A DNA stretch of 16,124 nt from contig CAJUQZ010000007.1 of NCBI GenBank assembly GCA_910588755.1, positions 41,651 through 57,774 of the forward strand, written 5' to 3'. The position numbers and the translations under genes are program-made. Below, piece by piece: positions 6,659 through 14,323 of this stretch. Position 1 is the first letter of the stretch, and every line of letters starts with the position of its first letter. Under the pieces are notes generated by a model. That model was not told where the DNA came from, ran no database searches, and worked only from the letters and a program-made list of their open reading frames with translations. The DNA comes from an uncultured Lachnospiraceae bacterium. GTDB lineage: Bacteria > Bacillota > Clostridia > Lachnospirales > Lachnospiraceae.

Positions 6659-9287
6659 TGTCCGCGCATTCTTTCCCTGCAAAATCTCCTCCCTTTTCAA
6701 AATCCAACTCCTGCACGCTAGGATAAAACCGGTCAAAGGTGAGTATTACCTTAAACAAATCCCCGTCCACGACGATCTGCATATCGCCGCCAATTAGCTT
6801 CATCAGACTCTGTGCTATGGAAAGCCCTAGCCCGTGGCCCTCTGTATTCCGGGATTTATCCCCGCGCACAAAGCGCTCTGTCAGCTCCTCACTGCTGATA
6901 TTCAGCGGATATTTCGAGATATTTCGAAATGTGATGACAACCTTCTGCCCTGGCGCCTCCAGGCTCACATATACCCGCGATCCCTCCTGCGCGTATTTGC
7001 AGATATTGTTCATCAGGTTATCTATGACGCGCCACAGATGTCTACCGTCCGCCATGATATAGACAGGCTCTCTTAGATTGCTGGTGATTAACTCCAGCCC
7101 CGCAGCCGAGAGCTTCTCCTCAAATTCACCCACAGTCTGTGTCACAAACACATCCGCCGAAAGCTGCTGGCTGTCAACCGCCAGATTCCCGGAGGACGCC
7201 TTGGAAGCCTCCACCAGATCCTCAATCAGCTTCTTTAACTTTGACGACTGCCTGTCAAGCACCTCGAGGTACTCTGCGGCCTTCTCGTTGTGCAGCTCCT
7301 CTTTTGAGAGCAGGTCCACATAATTGATAATCGATGTGAGCGGTGTCTTGATATCGTGGGAAACATTTGTGATGAGCTCTGTCTTCAGGCGCTCGCTCTT
7401 CATGCGCGCATCGACCGCTTTGGTCATTCCCTCACTGATCTTGTTGAGGTTCTCACCATGCTTTCTGCATTCCCAGAACATTTTATCTGTGTCGATCCGG
7501 TAGGAGAGATCCCCGCCTGCCATGCACTGCCCTGCCTTTTGAAGCCTGCGAATCTGTATGGCGAGCACACACAGGGCCGCACATAGAACAGTGCGTTCCA
7601 CCAGATAAAAAGCGATGGCCCACTCATCAAATGCCAGGACAAACAATTCGACAGCAGAGACTACGCCGACTAAAAGCACCGCCTTCCAGAGCAGCCCGAC
7701 ATGCCTGAAAAGATTCCAGACCAGATCGCGCAGCCAGCTGTATAACCGATAGCATATTGTATTTCTCCACCATTTTCCAGCTTTCACTCGGACGCACAGG
7801 CCAAGGAGATACAAAATGGCAATCGCCACCCCAATGACACCGCAAAACGCACAGATACCAATACTCGGATAAGCAAATCGCCCTACGCTGGTCTGGTCCA
7901 GCAACAGGATAATCAACACGCCGATTGCAAACTCCGCTGCGCACACAAGCACACTGAACAAATCCAGCGGGATCCTGTCAAACGGTGTGAGCACAATCCC
8001 GTCCACTCCTCTGCGGTGCCCGGATGCATACACCAGAAACCCAAATGACAGTATCATCACAACCATGCTGATTCCCAGCCCCTGAAACAGATTCATGTCC
8101 ACAAGATCATAATACAGGTCAATGAACCAGCCCTCCTGGTAATACCGGGTATCCATATGGTTTGACAGAATAAAATCCGGCACAAGTGATACCACCCAAT
8201 AGCGGTCTGTCTGGACATCCTGCTGCACTACCAGCGTGTAATCCTCATTGAGATAGTACCCGGATGTGCTGATAAAGAATTTGTCCGCAATGTCACCAGA
8301 ATCGATTACAGTAAGCTCCTCCCCGTCAATCCTCCTGATATTGTCAAGAAGAATGGTCCCCCATTTGCTGTAGCCAAATGCCGTGTCATTCAGACTGGCA
8401 AAATTCACGATGCCCTCCCCGTTCAACACAGCTTCAATTTTATTATCCTCTGCCGCATCCGTCATCGCAGAATTGTCATCATGTGCATTCTCCGCCGCAA
8501 GCGTTTCTGCGGGCCTTACTTCGCTCTGTGGCACCTCATCTACGGGCTCTGCCTCGCTTAGCAGTACCTCATCTGCAGCTTCCTCCGCCCAGATCGATCC
8601 CCGGGCCGGCGCTTTACCGCTTAACCGATATCCCTGGTCCTGAAAATCATAGCTGTACGTGTAAACCATTCTCCCGTCTCGTCCGTCATGGCACAATGAT
8701 ATAGTCTGCACCGGATAATAGTGCCCCTCCGCGCGGTAATACACGATTCCCTCTGCCGTATCAAAGCATATCCTGTCCGCATACAGATAGGACCAGCCCA
8801 AATCACTGCTGACCAGATCATCGCTTATGGCATCCAGCCTGGCAGCATCCTCATAGTCCCCATAATATTCCATTGGAATCCCTCTTGAAGTGCCATCACT
8901 TCCCAGAAGATACAGGTACAAAAAAAGCCTGTCTGGATCAAGCTCCAAAAGCTCCTTGTCCGTCATGTTTGTATCCAGATAGGCGCTGCTGTCATGAAAG
9001 TCCACCCCCTCAAGGCTGTCTCTTTCAACAATGCCATACTTAAAGCCATCCTCCCGCAACTGTCTTGCGTAATTGCTGCTGCCACGATTCCAGATCGCTT
9101 CCCTAGAATAAGCCATATTGGCATATTTATACTGTCTTTCCAGCGCCTCCTCCCGCGTCAGCTCGAACATATCTTCGCACAGCCCAAACATTAGAAAGAG
9201 CCCCAACACGAGAGTTCCCATAACCGAAATGATGCAGAGCAGCCACGCCGCAATTTTTGCCATCACTGAACTTCTTAACTTTTTCAT
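6630..9287 (-). CDS. Sensor histidine kinase, multi-pass with extracellular domain
   Basis: Membrane histidine kinase, partner of the response regulator immediately upstream. Using ATG 9287 (885 residues): membrane segment at about 10-36 and a large extracytoplasmic region to about 400. Then come several more membrane segments (about 405-420, 440-465, 475-500, 530-550 and 565-580), a HAMP-like linker, and a kinase core. The H-box is TNVSHDIKTPLTS with phospho-acceptor H644. The N-box is NLMNNICKYA, followed by ERFVRGDKSR and the G-box GHGLGLSIA (817-825). The core resembles VanS-like kinases. The extracytoplasmic part carries an acidic Glu/Ala/Pro-rich insert (about 234-286) that looks disordered. 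The start is ambiguous: ATG 9287 has AAGGG 11 nt upstream and gives a typical MKKLRSS start, while ATG 9296 and GTG 9299 are also possible. The ligand is unknown. Confidence 0.93.
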   Translation of the reverse strand: MKKLRSSVMAKIAAWLLCIISVMGTLVLGLFLMFGLCEDMFELTREEALERQYKYANMAYSREAIWNRGSSNYARQLREDGFKYGIVERDSLEGVDFHDSSAYLDTNMTDKELLELDPDRLFLYLYLLGSDGTSRGIPMEYYGDYEDAARLDAISDDLVSSDLGWSYLYADRICFDTAEGIVYYRAEGHYYPVQTISLCHDGRDGRMVYTYSYDFQDQGYRLSGKAPARGSIWAEEAADEVLLSEAEPVDEVPQSEVRPAETLAAENAHDDNSAMTDAAEDNKIEAVLNGEGIVNFASLNDTAFGYSKWGTILLDNIRRIDGEELTVIDSGDIADKFFISTSGYYLNEDYTLVVQQDVQTDRYWVVSLVPDFILSNHMDTRYYQEGWFIDLYYDLVDMNLFQGLGISMVVMILSFGFLVYASGHRRGVDGIVLTPFDRIPLDLFSVLVCAAEFAIGVLIILLLDQTSVGRFAYPSIGICAFCGVIGVAIAILYLLGLCVRVKAGKWWRNTICYRLYSWLRDLVWNLFRHVGLLWKAVLLVGVVSAVELFVLAFDEWAIAFYLVERTVLCAALCVLAIQIRRLQKAGQCMAGGDLSYRIDTDKMFWECRKHGENLNKISEGMTKAVDARMKSERLKTELITNVSHDIKTPLTSIINYVDLLSKEELHNEKAAEYLEVLDRQSSKLKKLIEDLVEASKASSGNLAVDSQQLSADVFVTQTVGEFEEKLSAAGLELITSNLREPVYIMADGRHLWRVIDNLMNNICKYAQEGSRVYVSLEAPGQKVVITFRNISKYPLNISSEELTERFVRGDKSRNTEGHGLGLSIAQSLMKLIGGDMQIVVDGDLFKVILTFDRFYPSVQELDFEKGGDFAGKECADIDRKSHNLI

Positions 9288-9310
9288 CCTAAACATCACC
9301 CTTTTTCCAT

Positions 9311-10003
9311 TTATTCTTCCAGCTTATAACCCCGTCCCCAGACAGATTTCAGATATCGCGGCTCCGCCGGATTGTACTCTAGCTTCTCCCGCAGATGCCG
9401 GATATGAACTGCAACCGTGTTTTCCGTGCCATAGGGGCTGTCGTTCCACACTGCGGCATAGATCTGCGCCGGAGAGTATACCTTACCTGGGTTTTCCATG
9501 AGAAGTTTTAGGATATCATACTCGGTGGGTGTGAGTGCCGTCTTTTCGCCGTCAAGTGTCACCTCCTTGGTGCGATCATCCAACTCAATGCCTCCTATGA
9601 TAAGCGTTTCGCGCTCCTTCGCCTGAACACCGCCCCCCAGCTGCATATAGCGCCGGAGCTGAGAACGCACCCGCGCCTGAAGCTCCACTGGATTAAACGG
9701 CTTCGTCACATAGTCATCCGCCCCGATATTGAGTCCGAGCACCTTGTCTGTGTCCTCACTCTTGGCCGTCAACATGATGACAGGCACATTGCTCTGCTCT
9801 CGCAGTTTCACCATCGCCGTAATCCCGTCCATCACAGGCATCATGATATCCATGAGCACCAGATGAATTTCCTGCTTCGACAGTACCTCGAGAGCCTCCC
9901 TGCCATTGCAGGCTTCATACACCTGATACCCCTCAGCCGTTAGGTAAATCCTTAACGCAGACACAATATCCTTCTCGTCGTCACACACCAGTATGTTATA
10001 CAT
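9311..10003 (-). CDS. OmpR/PhoB-family response regulator
   Basis: A 230-residue two-domain transcription factor. The receiver domain (1-120) has the acidic pocket D8-D9, phospho-acceptor D52 in LVLMDIMMPVMDG, T79 and K101 in VTKPF. The C-terminal winged helix (about 135-228) has the OmpR signature: LTPTEYDIL, then HIRHLREKLE and VWGRGYKL near the end. The start is ATG 10003 with GGAGG (10014-10010) 6 nt upstream. The frame extends to 10048 but that start has no ribosome binding site and sits at the predicted transcription start. It ends 23 bp before the kinase start, so the pair forms one operon from the promoter at 10054-10082. Targets are unknown; self-regulation is common in the family. 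Confidence 0.95.
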   Translation of the reverse strand: MYNILVCDDEKDIVSALRIYLTAEGYQVYEACNGREALEVLSKQEIHLVLMDIMMPVMDGITAMVKLREQSNVPVIMLTAKSEDTDKVLGLNIGADDYVTKPFNPVELQARVRSQLRRYMQLGGGVQAKERETLIIGGIELDDRTKEVTLDGEKTALTPTEYDILKLLMENPGKVYSPAQIYAAVWNDSPYGTENTVAVHIRHLREKLEYNPAEPRYLKSVWGRGYKLEE

Positions 10004-10038
10004 TCCCGACCTCCATGTTCCATCTGTTATATTCTCTC

Positions 10039-10046
10039 GCACGTGC
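10039..10046. promoter_or_regulatory. GCACGTGC palindrome at the two-component transcription start
   Basis: An 8-bp perfect palindrome lies at the predicted start of transcription (about 10047). It could be an operator for the two-component operon. Short palindromes arise by chance, so this is weak. Confidence 0.2.
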
Positions 10047-10053
10047 ATAATAA

Positions 10054-10082
10054 AGTATATCCTATATTTTTTTAATATCCAA
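10054..10082 (-). promoter_or_regulatory. Sigma-A promoter of the two-component operon
   Basis: Minus strand TTGGAT (10082-10077), 17-bp AT-rich spacer, TATACT (10059-10054). It starts 29 bp after the stop of the STM4011-type gene. No hairpin terminator separates them, so some read-through from the upstream operon is possible. Confidence 0.7.
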
Positions 10083-10111
10083 TTGGTGAAATGTTTAAGA
10101 TTTTATGAATA

Positions 10112-10972
10112 TTATGAGTGGGCCTGCGGAATCCGGAACAGCGGATAAGGACCAAACAGTGCCTGGTTGTTCAGATCCGTTCTCCCCCCGTATGCCAGAT
10201 AGCAGGTGCATTGTCTGCGGCTGCATTCCGGCGTTGGAAACGTTTCCAATGAATCCCAGTCCTGCTTCAGCACCCGGCTGATATTGCAGGTGCGAAGCCT
10301 CCCGTCCGCCTCCACAAACAGCCGGCCCTGGCACATGGACACATCTGCGGGAACCAGTGCAAGCTCCCTTTCAAAATAGGGATCAATCTCCCTAAACGCT
10401 TCCTGCTCCTTCTGTGTGTAGGGACGCCTCAGGCCGTCCATCTGATTTACCCACAAATATATGCCGTCAAGCGCCTGTTTCAGCTCACGCAGCAGCTGCA
10501 GATTTTCAGGCTCACCGACACACCCTGCACACAGCTCTATTCCCTGTCCCCGCAGCGCCCTGCACCTGGCAGCAAATTCTGACACATGTGTCATTTCTGG
10601 GTGAAACGTGGCCCAGAGCTTTAACTTTTGCGGAACTCCCTGCGCCCTGTAAAACGCATCCAAAAAATCACTGACCGAAAAACTTAGGTTGGTCTGTATC
10701 CCGACTGCATCAAACCCTGCAAATGCGCTAATTTGTGCCAACCCCTCCCAATACCAGGGATGAATCATCGCCTCACCGTAGGGAACCACCATCAGTGCAC
10801 CAATTTGCAGTGCCTTAGCCTTCCTCATCAGGCTTTCGACAAAAGAACACCACTGCATCCTATCCCTGTCAAGCGCCCGCGCGGACATCGGATGCTTGGA
10901 AAACGGACAATAGGAGCAGTGGTAATTACAACTTTTCAGACTGCCGCGGTACAAAATCATGTGCTTGTCCAT
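10112..10972 (-). CDS. STM4011 family radical SAM protein
   Basis: Radical SAM enzyme, last gene of the STM4011-4015 operon. With ATG 10972 (GGGAGG 6 nt upstream) it has 286 residues. The 4Fe-4S motif CNYHCSYC places the cluster ligands at C15, C19 and C22, near the N-terminus as expected. VVPYGEAMIHP is the next conserved region. The C-terminal part has five more cysteines (C214, C229, C250, C255, C257, spaced C-x14-C and C-x4-C-x-C) around LRTCN and RRQCTCYLAYGG. This suggests a SPASM/twitch-like auxiliary cluster or a structural metal site. The start overlaps the end of STM4012 by 47 nt. Substrate and reaction are unknown; the family name comes from recognition of the gene set and the sequence. 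Confidence 0.87.
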   Translation of the reverse strand: MDKHMILYRGSLKSCNYHCSYCPFSKHPMSARALDRDRMQWCSFVESLMRKAKALQIGALMVVPYGEAMIHPWYWEGLAQISAFAGFDAVGIQTNLSFSVSDFLDAFYRAQGVPQKLKLWATFHPEMTHVSEFAARCRALRGQGIELCAGCVGEPENLQLLRELKQALDGIYLWVNQMDGLRRPYTQKEQEAFREIDPYFERELALVPADVSMCQGRLFVEADGRLRTCNISRVLKQDWDSLETFPTPECSRRQCTCYLAYGGRTDLNNQALFGPYPLFRIPQAHS

Positions 10973-12260
10973 GTAGCACCTCCCATTCCTGCATAAAACC
11001 AAGAACTGCGGGCGAGATGAGCTGCGGCCCAAGGTAATCCGATAGCCCCATGCCGCTCTCTGTCAGGGTAATGTAACTATTTTCGTCCCCGCATACTGCC
11101 GCATAGCCCTGTTCGATCCACTGGCACAGCAGTGGAAAATCCGCACGCACATCCTCCCCAAAAAGAGCCTGATACCGGCCAGTATCTATACCCGGGCGGA
11201 TCAGCAGGTGCCGGATCACATAGCGCCGCTTTTGTTCCTCCTCTGACAGTATGATTCCATGCGTAATTTTTGTATGGTCCTTCACTGCCTCATATTTTTT
11301 TAACTGTGCAATGCATGCCGTCCTCGTGATGGCATAGGGACTACAGAAATGAAGCTTACCCAGATAACTGCGCCCCCCACACCCCAGACCAAGAGAGGTG
11401 CCAAAACCACACTCGGAGAAAACGCGCGCTGTATTCCGCCGCACAAAGCGCCGCATGGAGTCCTGACAGTACCCCTCCCCGCGCAGAAAACCGCACGCCG
11501 TCTGATACTGTGCAAAAGCAGCCTGCGACTCTATAGCAATCCCCTCCCGTTCCATCCGCGCCCCATGTTTTACATACAGCGGGTATAAAAAGATTTCCTC
11601 TGGTTCAAACCGCAGCGCCTCCCTTAAGGACGCCAGCAGACTTGCCGGTGTCTGTCCTGGAATCCCATAGATCAGATCGACGTTCACACATGGAAAGTCA
11701 TAAGATTTTATCAGACTAAGCGCCTCCCTGGCTCGCCGCGCACTGTGTGATCTTTTCAAAACCGTAAGCTCCCTGTCGGAAAAGCTCTGGACACCCATGC
11801 TGATTCTCGATACCCCCCATTGTCTTAATATCTCGAGCTTCTCCCTAGTCGTCTGGTTTGGCGCAGTCTCCACAACCAGCTCCCTTCTGTCACCAAAGCG
11901 GAAATACTCTGCCAGGAGATTAAACATATGTTCGAGTTGGTGTTCTGTCAGGAACAAAGGGGTCCCGCCGCCAATCACCACCTCGGAAAACTGCGCCTCA
12001 ACAGATTCTAGTACCTCCCGATACTGCCTGCACTGGCATTCAACAGCGTCCAGATACCTGTCGATGTCTTCCCTGCCAAGGCCTGTGACCGAAAACAAAT
12101 TGCAGTAACCGCACTTTGACTGGCAAAAAGGAATATGGAGGTACAAGCCATGTCCCCCACCCGCCAGCATGGACGCATAGTCTGCAAGACGTATGTCTTC
12201 TAACGGGCGGTAGGCCGTCTTGTGCGGATAGCTGTACATATATTGTATGTATGGGTTCAT
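10926..12260 (-). CDS. STM4012 family radical SAM protein (HemN-like)
   Basis: 444-residue radical SAM enzyme related to HemN/HemW-type proteins. The cluster motif is C46-QSK-C50-GY-C53 within HIPFCQSKCGYCNLFSV. SAM-binding features follow: GGGTP at 97-101, a strand with ETAPNQTT, GVQSF at 156-160, and NVDLIYGIPGQT. It is probably not a coproporphyrinogen dehydrogenase, because it lies in the STM4011-4015 operon with no haem genes. General annotation pipelines may still call it HemN. The start is ATG 12260 with AAAGG, spacing 7, 35 nt after the STM4013 stop. It runs 47 nt into STM4011, which implies coupled translation. The C-terminal third is helical and resembles the HemN C-terminal domain. 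Product unknown. Confidence 0.9.
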   Translation of the reverse strand: MNPYIQYMYSYPHKTAYRPLEDIRLADYASMLAGGGHGLYLHIPFCQSKCGYCNLFSVTGLGREDIDRYLDAVECQCRQYREVLESVEAQFSEVVIGGGTPLFLTEHQLEHMFNLLAEYFRFGDRRELVVETAPNQTTREKLEILRQWGVSRISMGVQSFSDRELTVLKRSHSARRAREALSLIKSYDFPCVNVDLIYGIPGQTPASLLASLREALRFEPEEIFLYPLYVKHGARMEREGIAIESQAAFAQYQTACGFLRGEGYCQDSMRRFVRRNTARVFSECGFGTSLGLGCGGRSYLGKLHFCSPYAITRTACIAQLKKYEAVKDHTKITHGIILSEEEQKRRYVIRHLLIRPGIDTGRYQALFGEDVRADFPLLCQWIEQGYAAVCGDENSYITLTESGMGLSDYLGPQLISPAVLGFMQEWEVLHGQAHDFVPRQSEKL

Positions 12261-12295
12261 TGTTTTACCTTTCTTATTTTGTGCTTCTGCATATT

Positions 12296-13177
12296 TTACA
12301 GGAAAAAGTGTTTGTACGGAATCGTGTTGACTGCCGGATGATTGACACCGTGAAACAGACAGCCGTCCTCTCCATAGCAGGTCCCGTGGTCAGAGCAACA
12401 AATCACAAAGGTGCTGCCCCGCTGTCTTTTCCACTCTGTAAACAGCCGGCCCAACTCCCCGTCCACATACCGAAGCGCAGCCGCATGACTCTGGATACTG
12501 TCATTAGAAGCTCCCTCCAAATAAAAATAATTCGGATAATGAATCGCATCCACATTCAGATACAGAAAAATATGTCTTTCCGCATCGGCCTCAGCCAGCT
12601 TCCTCAGAATAAAATCCACCTGGTTTTTCGTACTGTCCTTCACCGGGCAGCCAAATGACGGATTCCAGTAGCTCTTTTGAAAATAGGACGGGAATACCCT
12701 GCCTAGATCCGAGCGCTTGTCAAAAAAGGCGACACCGCCCACACACCATGTGTCATAGCCATCTTTTTCAAGTCCCTCCATAATCGTGCTGCCGGAAAAT
12801 CCATACGCCCCCTCAGGCGTCTTTCTCCCAAGTCCGATTGCCTTTGGAAAGAACAAAAGTTCTCTATCTGCCACACTCTTTGCATCATACTGACAGGGCA
12901 GAAATCCCGCAAACATAGCGTGATGCGAAGGGTATGTAAAATTTCCTGGCGCCTGGCACTTCTGCCACTGCCCATACTGATTCAGCACCGGCGTGCCACC
13001 AGAGGCCTCCTCCGAAACCGCCACATCATAGCGCAGCGTATCCAGACACACAAACAAAATATCAGAAGCGCCCACCACCTGTGTCATGTCAATCGAGGGC
13101 TTCTGATTCCTCTTAGCAGACGTAAATAAACGCACAGGTATTTCCTGTGCCGCTGTGTTTTCCTGTTCTTCACTCAT
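12296..13177 (-). CDS. STM4013 family hydrolase, alkaline phosphatase/sulfatase fold
   Basis: 293-residue metal-dependent hydrolase of the alkaline phosphatase superfamily, which includes phosphodiesterases and sulfatases. Visible active-site elements are the first Asp in LDTLRYD (D46) and the nucleophile region GNFTYPSHHAM (T81 the likely nucleophile, S84 near it). Further metal ligands are D200/H203 in NVDAIH, D253/H254 in CSDHG, and H266/H270 in FHGVNH. There is no signal peptide, so it acts in the cytoplasm, unlike most exported sulfatases. The start is ATG 13177, 2 nt after the STM4014 stop, with GAGGAG at spacing 9 inside the end of that gene. An in-frame TTG at 13198 was not chosen. 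Substrate unknown; phospho- or sulfo-ester cleavage, or phosphotransfer, is inferred from the fold. Confidence 0.88.
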   Translation of the reverse strand: MSEEQENTAAQEIPVRLFTSAKRNQKPSIDMTQVVGASDILFVCLDTLRYDVAVSEEASGGTPVLNQYGQWQKCQAPGNFTYPSHHAMFAGFLPCQYDAKSVADRELLFFPKAIGLGRKTPEGAYGFSGSTIMEGLEKDGYDTWCVGGVAFFDKRSDLGRVFPSYFQKSYWNPSFGCPVKDSTKNQVDFILRKLAEADAERHIFLYLNVDAIHYPNYFYLEGASNDSIQSHAAALRYVDGELGRLFTEWKRQRGSTFVICCSDHGTCYGEDGCLFHGVNHPAVNTIPYKHFFL

Positions 13178-13179
13178 TT

Positions 13180-14223
13180 TTACACGCTCCTCAACCAATT
13201 GCGCATCATCTGTACCTGATGCACGTAAATCCTGTTTTCATTGTATATATCCTGATAAATCAGGTCACCCTGCGCATTCATCTCTATAATGTGGGGCTTC
13301 ATGCTCCCCCTTTCCAGCAGAATGTCAATACCGGCACTCCTAAGCCCCGGAAATAGCTCCATACTCCTACAGCAAAGCGCCTCAATCTCCTCTCGTGTCT
13401 GTGACGACAGTCCAAGCACACCAGCCTCTATGGGCTGGTTATTCAGGTGAAGATTGGTAATCGGTCCCCTCGAGAGCCTTCCCAGCAGATAATCTAGCCC
13501 ACCGTCCTGCACTACCGCCCGCAGATCATAGGAATATCCCTGGTATGCTGCTTTGGCATACCACCGCTCCACCACGCAGTCCAGCGCCAGAAGCTGGTCT
13601 AAAAGCGCCAGGACCTCTTTTGTCCGCGAAAAGCGCCGAAGGCGTTTCGTGTTTACAAGCGCGCCGTCCTCTCTCATCAGGGCACAGCTGTAGAGAGCAA
13701 GCTGCCCTGTCATGGGCTGCAGGCGCAGCGCAGACACACCTGCAGCGCCAGAACCCATGACAGGCTTGATAAACACCTGATAAATGTGTTGTCTGCGCAT
13801 CTCCTCGATAAGCAGTTGAGCGGTAACCCGTCCGCCTTCTTGGCCTGTGTGCAATTGTATGGTCTCCGTCACAGACAGTCCCGCCTGCCGCAGCCTCTCC
13901 TTGCATGCCCTTTTGTCCAACAGTCCCGCAATTGCAGACGGTGTATTCAGGTAGAATATATTCTGGCCCTGTGCGTAGCTCTCCAGCTCTTCAAGCTGGC
14001 GTATATAACCCGCTGTCAGTGCGCTTAGCTCCGCAAGGGAACAGCTTGTCCAGAGCGGCGGATCGATTTTCACCAGCAGCGCTTCTGCGGCAGGCAGCTG
14101 CTGACAATGCTTCCAGCTTTCCCAATCCACAAATACTATGGACAGACCTTCCCGCGCCGCCGCTTTTTCCAGATAATCCGTCCTCTTAGTATCGGGGTTT
14201 CCCAGCAATACGGCCCGCCTCAT
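13180..14223 (-). CDS. STM4014 family ATP-grasp-like protein
   Basis: 347-residue protein with ATP-grasp features, likely to activate a carboxylate with ATP and join it to an amine or thiol. The N-terminus has LLGNPDTKR, typical of the family. ATP-binding candidates are FIKPVMGSGAAGV (lysine plus glycine-rich loop, about 150-162), ERWY and YDLRAVV in the middle, and GIDILLE followed by IIEMNAQGD near the C-terminus, where Glu and Asn would bind Mg2+. The start is ATG 14223, with an AGGGGG site 8 nt upstream inside the second 50-bp repeat. The start overlaps mini-ORF 2 by ATGA. Its last codons carry the ribosome binding site of STM4013. Substrate unknown. Confidence 0.87.
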   Translation of the reverse strand: MRRAVLLGNPDTKRTDYLEKAAAREGLSIVFVDWESWKHCQQLPAAEALLVKIDPPLWTSCSLAELSALTAGYIRQLEELESYAQGQNIFYLNTPSAIAGLLDKRACKERLRQAGLSVTETIQLHTGQEGGRVTAQLLIEEMRRQHIYQVFIKPVMGSGAAGVSALRLQPMTGQLALYSCALMREDGALVNTKRLRRFSRTKEVLALLDQLLALDCVVERWYAKAAYQGYSYDLRAVVQDGGLDYLLGRLSRGPITNLHLNNQPIEAGVLGLSSQTREEIEALCCRSMELFPGLRSAGIDILLERGSMKPHIIEMNAQGDLIYQDIYNENRIYVHQVQMMRNWLRSV

Positions 14224-14273
14224 TCTTCTTTCCCCCTGGCGTCAGGATTTCCCGACAGTACAGACCACATCAT
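14220..14273 (-). CDS. Mini-ORF 2, 17 residues, copy of STM4014 N-terminus
   Basis: Encodes MMWSVLSGNPDARGKEE, then TGA. It begins within the stop of mini-ORF 1 (ATGA) and its own stop overlaps the STM4014 start (ATGA). AGGGGG lies 8 nt upstream of its ATG. It could be a genuine small peptide, a translation-coupling element, or a harmless duplication scar. Its likeness to STM4014 residues 1-14 (MRRAVLLGNPDTKR) shows its origin. Confidence 0.4.
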   Translation of the reverse strand: MMWSVLSGNPDARGKEE

Positions 14274-14323
14274 TCTTCTTTCCCCCTGGTGTCAGGATTT
14301 CCCGACAATTCAAACCGCCTCAT
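14270..14323 (-). CDS. Mini-ORF 1, 17 residues, copy of STM4014 N-terminus
   Basis: Encodes MRRFELSGNPDTRGKEE, then TGA. Its start overlaps the STM4015 stop by ATGA, so ribosomes leaving STM4015 could re-initiate here. Compared with STM4014, the GNPDT codons differ at four third positions and nowhere else, so the encoded residues are unchanged. Whether the peptide is made or useful is unknown. Confidence 0.4.
   Translation of the reverse strand: MRRFELSGNPDTRGKEE

Larger units (their letters stand above)
14174..14323 (-). repeat. Three tandem 50-bp units at the STM4014 5' end
   Basis: Units begin at ATG 14323, 14273 and 14223, each exactly 50 bp apart. The first two share 44 of 50 positions by my count. 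The third, which is the true start of STM4014, shares 34 of 50 with the first. Each of the first two units carries an ATG, the segment for SGNPD, and AGGGGGAAAGAAG as ribosome binding site for the next ATG. This points to duplication of the gene's own start region. Confidence 0.9.

Noticed and set aside
10926..12260. Calling the HemN-like gene coproporphyrinogen III dehydrogenase
   Set aside because: The similarity is general to HemN-type radical SAM proteins. The operon contains no haem genes and matches the STM4012 context.
12116..12658. Plus-strand open frame of 180 codons, and similar ones at 1899-2348 and 3313-3780
   Set aside because: All lie antisense to well-supported genes and show no recognisable domains; they are shadows of minus-strand coding sequence.
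14174..14323. CRISPR-like or mobile-element repeat
   Set aside because: Repeats are directly adjacent without spacers, and the third copy is the coding start of STM4014, so this is local gene duplication.
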